From the NCBI GenBank assembly GCA_037176885.1, contig JAWWNJ010000030.1:1550001-1614000 (forward strand): a DNA stretch of 64,000 bases. Direction: 5' to 3'. The translations under genes were made by a program, and so were the position numbers. How positions within the stretch are numbered: the first letter of the stretch is position 1; the number at the start of each line of letters is the position of its first letter. The notes under the pieces were generated by a model. That model was not told the origin of the DNA. It searched no databases and saw only the letters and a list, made by a program, of their open reading frames with translations. The stretch comes from Favolaschia claudopus (Eukaryota; Basidiomycota; Agaricomycetes; Agaricales; Mycenaceae). Shown here one piece after another: positions 55,213 through 64,000 of this stretch.

Positions 55213-56951
55213 GGGCCAGGCCATCAGTCGCGTGACTTTGACAGAAAATCACCGGGTCAATGTCGAGATGTTGAGATCGTACTACACAAGCTTAAGCACC
55301 CCGCCTGGATTTTTTTTTTTGCTGGATTCCTTGCCCGCGGCGCCGCACTGCCGGCGCCGGGGACCGCGTGTGAGTTTCAACATCTCGACAGCTGGTTGTG
55401 TTCAAGTTCAATTTGGGTACGGGCACCAAGGGGGAATCGGGATTAAAATTTCGTACCGCGGGTGGGGGGGAGGGGGGGTCTGGGGAGGCTCTTAAAAAAT
55501 TTCCAGTGTCTAGCACTCAGAAGCTGTGTGGAGCTCAGAAAGGCTCGGGAAGGGTATTTAGCTAGTCTCTGAGCATGACTTTGGTGTAAGTGGCGGTGAA
55601 ACACTCATGTAAGTAATTGTCGGTAAAATTGGCAGTGGGTCGCTCGATACGCGAGTCACATCATGGCGTGACTCGCGCAACACGGTCTCTCAAAAAAATG
55701 CTCAAGGTACAACAGCTGGTGGAAAAATCTGTTTGAATGGACTCCACGTCCATCGAATACCGATTTTGAATGATCTTCATAAATTCTCACGTCCACTGGG
55801 GTCATAAAAAATGCAACACGCACTGATGTTAACACCAAAACCAGCTTCATTACTGTATATGGGAGGGGAGGGGGGGGGAGGGGGGGTCAGCCCAAGCCCT
55901 TAAAAAAAAATTCGACCCTATATCCGATTTTCGAATCCCGATTCCCCCTTGACGGGCACTGCCCTTGCTGGGAACGGCAGCTTTGTACTTGTTTGTTCTC
56001 AGTCAACTCTTAGTTTTCCATGTTCCACTCTGTTCCGGCTTGCACAATGCCCATAGAGACTAACTTTCGCGGTGAATGTTGTGTCAAATACCTAAATCTA
56101 CTTGGATCCCCCACAAAAACAAAATTCCGCTCTCAAATACTCAATTTATTGTGCTGCAACCAGCATCCTTCCCAACATTTTGTGTTCCATTAGCTTCAAA
56201 ATTTGAAGATATTCACTCTCCATGCATTTATGCTGCATCTGGGCCGTATGGATTGGCATCTTGGACCAATCTTGCCATAAATTTCTGACTTGCGAAGAGG
56301 ACCAACCAATTTCGGCCGAACCGGCCGAGTGTTCGGATATAGTTGATATACGCCTCTTTAAACAGTGTTTGACTCCCTTTTCGTGGTCGTATAGTGTTTC
56401 CAGGAAGGAATCATAGTTTATGACATTGTTAGCGCGCATATTTGAACGAAATCGGACGAGAAGAGAGGTATATTGGCAGTACACAGTAAGTGTGACACCT
56501 GTGACTCCCGCGTACGAAGAGGGAACAGAATAAAATCCATCGTTTATTCAGAACACATTCTAGCCATATAAGCTGTGAGTGAAATATCTTCCATTTATAT
56601 GGATTTTCAAATCTTATCCCTTGAATTTGTAAAATTCCTTTGCCTTCCCCTGGAAGTAGGGGAGTGTTGAAAAAATGCAGCAGCTTTGAAATGAAGGTTG
56701 AGGGAGGGAGTACCCAAAGGGATAACTTTTATTTTTATGCCTCTTATGAAGATTTTACCTCAGTAGTCTCAAGAGATACAGCCCGTTTTTCGGGCGGTGA
56801 AACCTTTGCAAAATTGGAACCAAACGCCTCTGCGAACCAAACAAGTACAAAGCTGCCGTTCCCGGCAACGTACCCATGAATCAATTGTAGGATGTTGACA
56901 AAACCCCGTGATTTTCTGTCAAAAGTCACGCGACTGATGGCCTGGCCCTCT
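55213..56951. repeat. Inverted duplication flanking 1.7 kb, including the 5' end of the MYND gene
   Basis: The block 55213-55255 (gggccaggccatcagtcgcg then tgactttgacagaaaatcac) is repeated inverted at about 56909-56951 with few differences. Two further inverted pairs lie between: about 55420-55450 with 55935-55965 (aagggggaatcgggatt) and 55968-56005 with 56836-56870 (acaagtacaaagctgccgtt). G-rich runs near 55460-55480 and 55863-55890 lie inside. No gene is recognised in 55225-57860. Confidence 0.6.
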
Positions 56952-56973
56952 TTTCAAGTATAGGACAAGCTTT

Positions 56974-57146
56974 AGCTCCCTGCCTCCGGCACGGCCGACT
57001 CGCTGCGCTCGCCGACCTCCCTCCGTTCGGTCACACACGGAGCGAGCGCAGCGGGGTTCAGGGCGGCCAGCCCAAACAAGCTGTGTGACCGAACGGAGGG
57101 AGGCCGGTGAGCGCAGCGAGTCGGCCGTGCCGGAGGCAGGGAGCTA
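56974..57146. repeat. GC-rich foldback with about 65-bp arms
   Basis: TAGCTCCCTGCCTCCGGCAC at the left is mirrored at the right end. The arms run through cggccgactcgctgcgctcg and gaccgaacggaggg, with a middle of about 50 bp. The whole is enclosed by ctcttttcaagtatagga (56949-56966) and its inverted relative near 57293-57312, which also occurs at 5105-5123. It may be a MITE. Confidence 0.8.
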
Positions 57147-57860
57147 CAGACTACAGTTGCGGCGAAATCAATTTACTTACCTTTTATGGAAATTCCCATC
57201 AATCCTCTGCTTTTCATCAGATATGAATTTCATCAGATGCTACCCCACACCTTCAGACAACTCTACGGGCAGTCATTGGTAAACAGAGCCCAGATCCTAT
57301 ACTTTAAAAGAGCACGGCACAGCCTCAGCTCCCGGAAAGGGAAATTCACCCCGTGACTTTCTGTCAAAGCCTGAGAATTCCCGCGGCGACGCGCGCCGGC
57401 GAGTGCAACGAGCGGCGGTGCGGCGCCGAGGTGAAGGAAGGTGCCGAGTGCGGTAGCCTGAGTGGCGAAGGCACGGGTCGCATAGCTCGTTCAGATTCAA
57501 TCCAACAACGAGATCCAGAGGAACAGCCTTGTGACAAGGGACACCTTTTGCAAACTTTCAATTCAGGTCCGGCTGTGACCTGTGACCTGAAAAAACGGAA
57601 ATGATACAGTAGTTCAGACTTTGTATCTAATGTAGACTTTGCAGGTTAGAACAATGATCACTTCCATGCTTTTGAATTGCCGAAGCAGAGAAACCAATTT
57701 GCATCAGGCCATGAATTGCTTACTTTTCTGGGATGGACGAGTCTCAAAACGTCTTGTCCAAACTATGAATCGTTATGCACTATGCATGCACTTCATATAA
57801 TTATCAATTAAAGGCCATAGCTTTTCCAGTGTTTCCGGGCAGACACAGACAACCATCATA

Positions 57861-59549
57861 TCACCTTGCTACATTGGAACTCGGATTGTATCGGGGTCTG
57901 TTGACGGAGATGAATTTTTTGATTTTATTGCGAATGAGATTGTGAGTTTGTTCCAATGCGACTCGACGCGGGGTTTCCTGCCAGGAACTGTGGCCATAAT
58001 ACGATGGCATTGGAGGAGTATACATGCCAAACGGCGGGAGTGGCATTGGAGGCGGAGGCGGATAATATCCGTAAGGATGCGGGTAGGGAGTTTGGGGTGG
58101 CGCTGCGGGCGGGGGTAGAGTGGGGGTAGGCGTACCCGTTGCTACAGCTGGAGGAGCTATTGGTGATGCTCGCTTGATGGCTTTATCTGCTTTGAACAAG
58201 TTTGACCCCAACGGTGGGAGATCAAGGGTACATGACCTCGTTTTCTATAAAATTGAGCAGGCGCAGAACGAGTTGGAAGTGGACTTACCTTGGCAGCTGC
58301 CCAAACAAGCAATTTCGGGCGATCAAGCTCGTAGTGATTGCCAGTACGGCGGTGGTGGTAGCAAGGGAGGTTGGGGTGGTCAGCGCATAGGCCAGGAGGG
58401 TATTTGTTCTGGATTTCTTCGACCACCTCTTCGAGTCCTTCATCGAACGGCACCTGAAAAACTTATATCAGCTGCAAAGTATCGAATGGATCGCAAACAA
58501 ACGTTTTTCTTCGGGAGGCCTTCGTCATCAGAGAGTTTGGGCTCGTCCGCTTCTTCAGCCGCGCCAGTATAGCGACTTGATGTAGCGGTGGGCTGTGTCG
58601 CCGATGGCTAAACTCGCCGGTGTTTACCAAAAAAGGAAATAACATTGGCTTCACCGGATTCTTCATACGCACGATAATATAGGTCGCCGAGACGCCTTTG
58701 GCAGGCTTTAGAATTTTTTTGATGAGCGACTTGTATCCATCGAGGTCGCGTAGCGGGAGCCAAACAGAGTTGGCTGGTTTTACATATCTCCACTCCATGC
58801 TCGAAAGGACGAGGAAATTGGGGGTAGCAGAGAGCTTCTCTGCAAGAACCTCCAGGAAGTCGTCGTAGTCCATGTCCGTGTGAGCTGTGATAGGCCCGAA
58901 AGACGGTTGTTCAGGTTTGGGAGCCTTTTTTGCTTTGCGCGCTCCGGCAGACTTTTCAGGCGGCGCAGGAAGCCAGACCATCACCTCGAACTCTATTGCG
59001 TCCGGGATAGTGTCGTCTGGTGGTTGGGAAGCGGGCCCGGGTATAGGGGCAGGTGTGGGGGCAGGGGCACGTCGACGAGAAGCTGGAGGCTGCACAGCTA
59101 CAGAAAATGCAGCGGTGGGCTGCCGGAATGTCGTTGCCTGGACTTCGACAGGTGAGTCGGGATCATCGTCCGGGATGAACGAGTCGGAGGCGGTGACAGG
59201 AAGCTCGGGCGCCGGAGACCACAGAGAGTTATTATTGACAGAGAGAGAATCGTGAGGTAAATGCTGTACAAGGAGTGACGGCGAAGAAGGAGAGTGTTGA
59301 CGAAGATGTGAAGGAGCGATCCGGTGCCCTATATTATTGATAAGACATTTATATGATCATGAGCTGCAAGCTGCACGCACCGAATGTCTTTAGCTCTAAT
59401 TCTGACCATGTAGGGCTTGCGGGCTGCATAGCCGGAAGTGAAGGGCTACTGCTGCTAGCGGGCAGAGGATCATGCGAAGGGAATATATACTGAGGTTGCT
59501 GTTGAGCGGGGGTATAGCGCGGCGGCGGCACGGTGTATTGCTGGTCCAT
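57861..59549 (-). CDS. Five-exon gene with a PB1-like domain and a Pro-rich C-terminus
   Basis: Apparently intact. Exons on the minus strand: 59549-59381, 59328-58655, 58607-58503, 58453-58289 and 58244-57861, giving 498 residues. All four introns (52, 47, 49 and 44 nt) are GT-AG and keep the frame. The ATG at 59547-59549 opens MDQQYTVPPPRYTPAQQQPQ; the frame extends upstream only through a GTG. A Ser/Pro-rich linker leads to IEFEVMVWLPAPP, GPITAHTDMDYDDFLEVLAE, SSMEWRYVKPANSVWLPLRD and SATYIIVRMKN, with a fold pattern like ubiquitin/PB1 (inference). A Cys/His-rich block GLCADHPNLPCYHH precedes LLVWAAAK, and a Pro/Tyr-rich tail ends near IKKFISVNRPR. A truncated relative sits inside the hAT-like element at 53454-54096. 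I know no function; a chromatin or transposon-linked role is possible. Confidence 0.8.
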
Positions 59550-59707
59550 GCGCAGGAAGACCACTCAGGTGAGAGAGAAGAAAATTGTGGGGATGACGCG
59601 TCACCTCGGCCGAAACTTCCATATAAGGTGCATCATATCACTGCATCAAAAGTCGGAACCGCGCGAAAAAAACCCGCGCATGCCAAGGTATTCCGGAACA
59701 CAATGTA

Positions 59708-59897
59708 TCCTCAGCAAAAAAGTGTCATAATAGGATGAAAGTACTTGAAAAACAGTCCAAGTTTCTACTTTGGTTGAATGGAATTGACCCTCAGCTCAGA
59801 ATTGGCTATTTTCACACAAAATAGCGGAAAATGCAGAGTAAAAACTAGCATTGTTTTTCAAGTACTTTTATCCTATTATGACACTTTTTGCTGAGGG
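59708..59897. mobile_element. TA-flanked MITE, 190 bp, copy 2
   Basis: The ends TCCTCAGCAAAAAAGTGTCA and CCCTCAGCAAAAAGTGTCAT (inverted) lie next to TA at 59706-59707 and 59898-59899. It corresponds to the nested unit at 27896-28178. The following 200 bp (59900-60101) also match 28181-28393, so both MITEs sit in the same larger host repeat. Confidence 0.85.
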
Positions 59898-60548
59898 TAC
59901 ATTGCGTTTTTCCGGATATGGCAAAAAGCGGAAACCATCCATTATTGATGCATTCTCAGTGCATGATATATTGTTGAGTGTTCTAAGAGGTACAGAAGTA
60001 TCACATACCCATCTCTACATCTTATTTGAGGTCATTCGGTGAAGTATACAGCGAGATTTTTACCAAAAAGCCACGGCAATTTCTATTTGCCACCACTGTA
60101 TGTACATGAGCTCCCTCCAGTTTGTTCGCCCATGGGGCTCAGCCTCTCCGTCAACTACCACCAAGTTCGATTAACGATGCGAAATATTCTGGTTCTATCC
60201 AACTCCTGCATCATTCTCACATATTCACTGTGCGAAGTATTTGTCATAAAATTCAAAACAATAATGAGGAATTTCAAGATTCCTGATGTTTTGTCATGAA
60301 CCACATCATGAAATTCAAGATGCCTTTCATGATGCTCAGAAACCCATTTTTACAGTAGTTGTTGAGCATATGAATTCATGACAAAATGTCATGAATTTCA
60401 TCATGCAAGACTGTCAAATTCTTGCCAAGTCCACGAGCCAGGTTGTTGAGTACACAATATTCTACTCACACATCATCTACCCCTCCCAAATGTAAAGAGG
60501 GGTCGAAGAAGGTAGCTCAGGAATATCTGTAACGGGTTCAGTAGTCGG

Positions 60549-60600
60549 ATATATGCAGCTACATCGAGTGAGTGACTTCACTCGATGTAGCTGCATATAT
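60549..60600. repeat. Perfect 22-bp palindrome
   Basis: ATATATGCAGCTACATCGAG plus tg is mirrored exactly after an 8-base spacer. It could form a strong hairpin; it is too short to assign to an element family. Confidence 0.85.
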
Positions 60601-60665
60601 GGTGAAACAAGCTATTGCCAATAAATCCATGTTGGCTGACTTGGATGTAGAGGTACACGGTGTTA

Positions 60666-61533
60666 CAAAAAGTAACCGATAATTTGGTCACTCCTTCACG
60701 GACACGTGATATTTTTTTGAAGTGTCGCGCTTCAAATATACCCCTGACAATTCTCTACAGCATACATGAAAAGATCCGTGACATTCCTTGTCTGAGGCCC
60801 CTGAGGCTTGTCAACAAACTGAACGTCATACTATTTTTGCATGCAGCTGGCACAAACAAAAACTCGAAAGATATCCACAATATCTGATCAACGCACCGGA
60901 TTTCCAACTTGCATTTGATAAAAACGACACTATCCCGTCCAGTCATACAAAATACTTGGGAAAACGGCCTCAAAATAGTGTGAAAACAGGTCACGCATAT
61001 TTCACCTCCAATTTGTCCTTGTTGTTGATCCCGGTTAATGAGGAGGGTACATAATGATAATATATGTCGCTGAATAACTCTTGGTTACTTGACTGACACA
61101 GAGAGCAAGAGAGCTGCTGGAATTTTCACATGAGTTCCATCTTTTTGTAGCAAAACGAGCTGATACCCAGCTTGAAACTGAATCAAATCTGAGTGGTGGA
61201 ATTCAGACGCTCAAAAAAGCCCCAATGACATGGTTCACACAGACCAAATTTGGTCAGACAATAGAATGGTGTATAAAATACAATATAGAATACTTGAAAC
61301 TGTGTTTCCTGTGCCAACAAAGCGAGAGCCAAATGGTTTCTTCTAAATAAAGCAAAATGTTAGCTGTCAGATTGACGAGATTCGCGGCGTCGTTTCTCAC
61401 AAACTGCCATGCAAATGGGTACAGATCATCCCAATGAACATTCCTATGTGCTTGACTCAACGAAATACTATTGAAATACTACACGATTCGGCAACGATTC
61501 GGCCTAAAATGGCACATTGTCGGTCACTTTTTG
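60666..61533. mobile_element. TA-flanked element, 868 bp, no transposase
   Basis: The ends CAAAAAGTAACCGATAATTT and CAAAAAGTGACCGACAATGT (inverted) lie next to TA at 60664-60665 and 61534-61535. No DDE frame is present. Length and tip resemble the 875-bp element at 15900-16774. Confidence 0.75.
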
Positions 61534-61830
61534 TAACAGCGAGTATGCACCTGGCCTCAGTTCGTAGTGACACGTTCGACTGCGTCTGGTGGTTCAATAT
61601 TTTTTTCACATTTTTGCTCCTTTTCACCGCCAAAAATCATGATGTTATCGTTTTGAATCCACAACAAAACGTCATGAAAATAACGTCATGAATGTTCCCA
61701 TAACCGTAATGAATTTCACGGTGCACTTTCATGATGTTGCGTCGTGAATTTCAAGAGTGCATCATGAATTTCGTGACAATTCCTCGTGAACTTTCTCATG
61801 AGTCGTCATGAAAAACATGAGGAATTTCAT

Positions 61831-63638
61831 GATACTTTGACTGCACAGTGTATTCAAGTTAGGTCATGAATAATATACAGACCGAGAAGTACATATATAA
61901 CAAATCCGTCTCATGCAGTGAAACAAGCGAAAAATCTAATTCGGAATCGAAATTAGACGCGAAAGCCGACATACTGGCAGTTTGGGAGTCTGTAGGTAGC
62001 CCGCTGCCACTCCAAAAGTCGAAGCCTAAAATGCATCCGAGGAGGAATTGCAATGTATATCGACGAACACGAGCGCGCTGGAGTCACCTAGCTCGTTCGC
62101 CGGGGTCATGGCACTGTGTTCTTGCTTAGTTTCTGTCCCTTTCGGTTTTGGTGGTGTAGTATTTGTAAGCTCTATAATTTTTTGAATTCATGTTTGCTGT
62201 TGAACCACATTTTTTACCTGCCTGCTTCGGCCGAACTTGAAGCAGGGCCTCAGTGGTGCAACCCAACACGCAAAACACGAACTGCCGCGCTGCCAAACCT
62301 CTGTTGGCGCTCGTTTCATCCCCCTTCTATTCCGTTAGTTGACTTTGTGTTCTGGCTCTTATCCCCTAGTTCATTCAAGCCAGTTGAACATTGTGACACA
62401 CCTATGCTCAGTGCTGTTCACATTCAAGAAATCACCTGAATTCCATATACCAACCACTCTATTTTGTTTTCTCAATATCAGCTACATACCTCTCCCTTCT
62501 CAATCTCATACTTTTGTTGAATTGGCTCTACTAACCGCATCAGTGTGAACGAGTTGAACCGTGGGAATCTCCTATGATTGCATCATTTGGGGCCAAATCA
62601 ACTTTCGAATATTCGTTCCTGGCTCACGCGTTGCGGGACAAGTCCATTCAGTACTCAGACCTCATTTATATGACCTAAACTACCTCGAGGCAAATTTCTA
62701 GCCAATACTAGTAGACACTCACAAAGCAATTAATTACTTTTGCATGCGGACTCATTTTTATTGGTTTATCTCCATTCCGAGGTAGAAAAAATAACATTCT
62801 GTGTGTTACTACGACCATGAGGTTGAGCTCCTGATTATAAAAAATATCTTTGGTTGGGGTATGCAAGCCGTATGAACACCTCTTTCTAATTTATCTCGTA
62901 CCTGATGTCTGGTACTCCAACAATGACCCTTACTTCGCGTTTACCTCTGATCTTGCGGGTATGGAGAACGGCGAGCTAGAATAAAGATAGAGTGAGCTCA
63001 GTGGGCGTACGTAGACAACCAACCGAGCTGTACGTAAGACGGCTACGAAAAAGATAGGGGGATATTAGACCCTTAACTGATTAGGAAGGTTACCCGTAAA
63101 GTAAAGAAGTAAAGGTAAGGAACGTCTGTAAGCATCTGAGAGGACCCCATAAATTGTTGAATCACAGTGGCGGCTTCATCTTCAGCTGAGTTCCCTTTGA
63201 TCTTGGCAATTCCGCCTCTTTGGGTCGGTTGGACTGAGATTCGAAGGTGCAATATCTGTTCGGCGTTGATTATGTCAAACATCTTTGTCTGTGCCACAAC
63301 TTGAACAGCCAAATCAGACACTGTTCCCGAAGTTGGAAAATCTTGTCGGAGAGAAGAAAAGACTTCATTCCCTTCGAGCTAGGGTTTCGCTATCGAGATT
63401 TTGGTCATAAACTGCTCAGAAACTTGAGTTGAGGGGCAGTACTCGCCATTCCCTCAACAGATTCTTTGCGGTGCCAGTCAGCCGCAAAATTCAACTTGAG
63501 GCTTCAAAAATTGCCCCGCAGTGTTGCCACATCAGCGATCTCGAATAACGTTTGAATTCCTTCCCGTGGGAAAAGATGTGATGACACTCACACCAGGGGA
63601 AATGGGCTAAGTAGACGAGACAGGAGCACGGCGGATTC
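61831..63638. other. Stretch without a recognisable gene
   Basis: No family-like frame on either strand. The longest frames (87-107 codons near 61866 and 62116) lack conserved motifs. Nothing repeated within the window was found here. Confidence 0.5.
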
Positions 63639-64000
63639 CTGTAAGGGGAGAAGGGCCCAGGAGCCAAGTCGATAACAAACCTGGTGTCAGGGGACTCCAC
63701 AGCTATGACGTCCTTTGACTTGGGCAGAAGTTCTCTGTCTCCAAGACATCATGCTGTGTGCTCACTTATGTCATATCTTACGTCACCTCTTGTATATAAG
63801 TAGTCCGCTGGGGATCTCTGATCCCCAGGTTTGTTATCGACTTGGCTCCTGGGCCCTTCTCCCCTTACACCTGGGGATCAGAGATCCCCAGTGAACTGCT
63901 TATATACAAGAGGTGACGTAAGATATGACATAAGTGAGCACACAGCATGATGTCTTGGAGACAGAGAACTTCTGCCCAAGTCAGAAGATGTCATAGCTGT
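63639..64000. repeat. Large foldback at the window edge, LTR-like
   Basis: A 45-bp block (63639-63683, tgtaaggggagaagggccca onward) is mirrored at 63829-63873. The block 63697-63827, with tatataag and ggggatctctgatccccagg, is mirrored at 63880-64000 and runs off the window. The piece 63684-63873 begins TGTCAGGGG and ends CCCCTTACA and contains a TATA-like TATATAAG, so an LTR or long terminal repeat joined head-to-head with a second copy is one explanation. Confidence 0.7.

Larger units (their letters stand above)
52301..55224 (-). pseudogene. MYND zinc-finger protein gene, split by a hAT-like element
   Basis: The upstream part (55224-54479) opens with ATG (MAWPSRIAFAIMDIDLLNKQ) and ends KLVHPSHYKCASPSCRLE. 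The downstream part resumes after the element with TTKQAMLRACTSCL and the MYND finger: CTSC, then C in MLNCRVGGGQC, YCSKECQVA, and, across a GT-AG intron (52568-52617, 50 nt), DWKSHKPFCKPG. It ends MAMMSK with TAA at 52301-52303. Removing 52768-54486 (element plus one TSD) gives CRLETTKQ with no shift. MYND fingers mediate protein-protein contacts in nuclear and other regulators; this protein's own role is unknown. Apart from the insertion, no frameshift or stop is visible, so the gene was probably intact until the element arrived. Confidence 0.8.
60260..61830. repeat. AT-rich subterminal repeats around a TA element
   Basis: Variants of tcatgaatttcatgat crowd 60265-60420 and again 61635-61830, in both orientations, with non-repetitive sequence between. 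This resembles the subterminal repeat zones of one DNA transposon of about 1.5 kb whose middle holds the TA element at 60666-61533. Exact ends and TSD are not resolved. Confidence 0.5.

Overview
This window looks like a transposon-dense segment of a filamentous fungal genome, most likely a basidiomycete of the Agaricomycetes. I infer this from very short GT-AG introns (44-57 nt), a fungal Zn(II)2Cys6 regulator, a MYND-finger gene, and the mix of Ty3/Gypsy, tyrosine-recombinase-type, Tad-like LINE, hAT, Mutator-like and TA-inserting elements. There are no rRNA genes, no CRISPR array and no bacterial operons.

Layout. 1-3.0 kb: nested TA-flanked inverted-repeat elements and GC-rich tandem repeats. 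5.1-6.5 kb: a truncated Ty3/Gypsy RNase H fragment. 6.7-8.05 kb: a nested pair of terminal-inverted-repeat (TIR) elements. 8.2-11 kb: a DIRS/Ngaro-like RT-RNase H reading frame split by a 1,024-bp Mutator-like insertion with a 9-bp target-site duplication (TSD), followed by a direct-repeat pair. 11.0-13.7 kb: a broken Gypsy gag and a broken unknown ORF. 15.6-17.6 kb: three small DNA elements. 18.0-18.9 kb: an apparently complete four-exon Zn2Cys6 gene. 19.4-25.7 kb: two oppositely oriented LINEs, the first carrying a solo LTR. 27-34 kb: MITEs (short non-autonomous inverted-repeat elements), a broken conserved ORF, a Myb/SANT-like pseudogene and a kinase pseudogene. 34.2-38.06 kb: a full hAT transposon sitting inside the arm of a MITE. 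39.2-45.0 kb: two broken conserved ORFs, each with mobile insertions. 46.06-52.2 kb: one long minus-strand gene split by four insertions, including a gag-only LTR element with near-identical LTRs. 52.3-55.2 kb: a MYND gene split by a 1.7-kb hAT-like element that carries pieces of two other genes. 57.86-59.55 kb: an intact five-exon gene of the same family as one of those pieces. 59.7-64 kb: more TA elements, AT-rich subterminal repeats and a large foldback at the window edge.

The strongest result is that many insertions can be removed on paper with one copy of the TSD, and the interrupted reading frame then continues without a shift. This fixes element boundaries, TSD lengths and relative ages. 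TA duplications occur for at least nine inverted-repeat elements, 8 bp for the hAT-like ones, 9 bp for the Mutator-like one and 5 bp for the solo LTRs. The two loci most likely to encode intact host-type proteins are 18029-18932 and 57861-59549. Protein family names come from motifs I read in the translations and from general knowledge; no database search was run.
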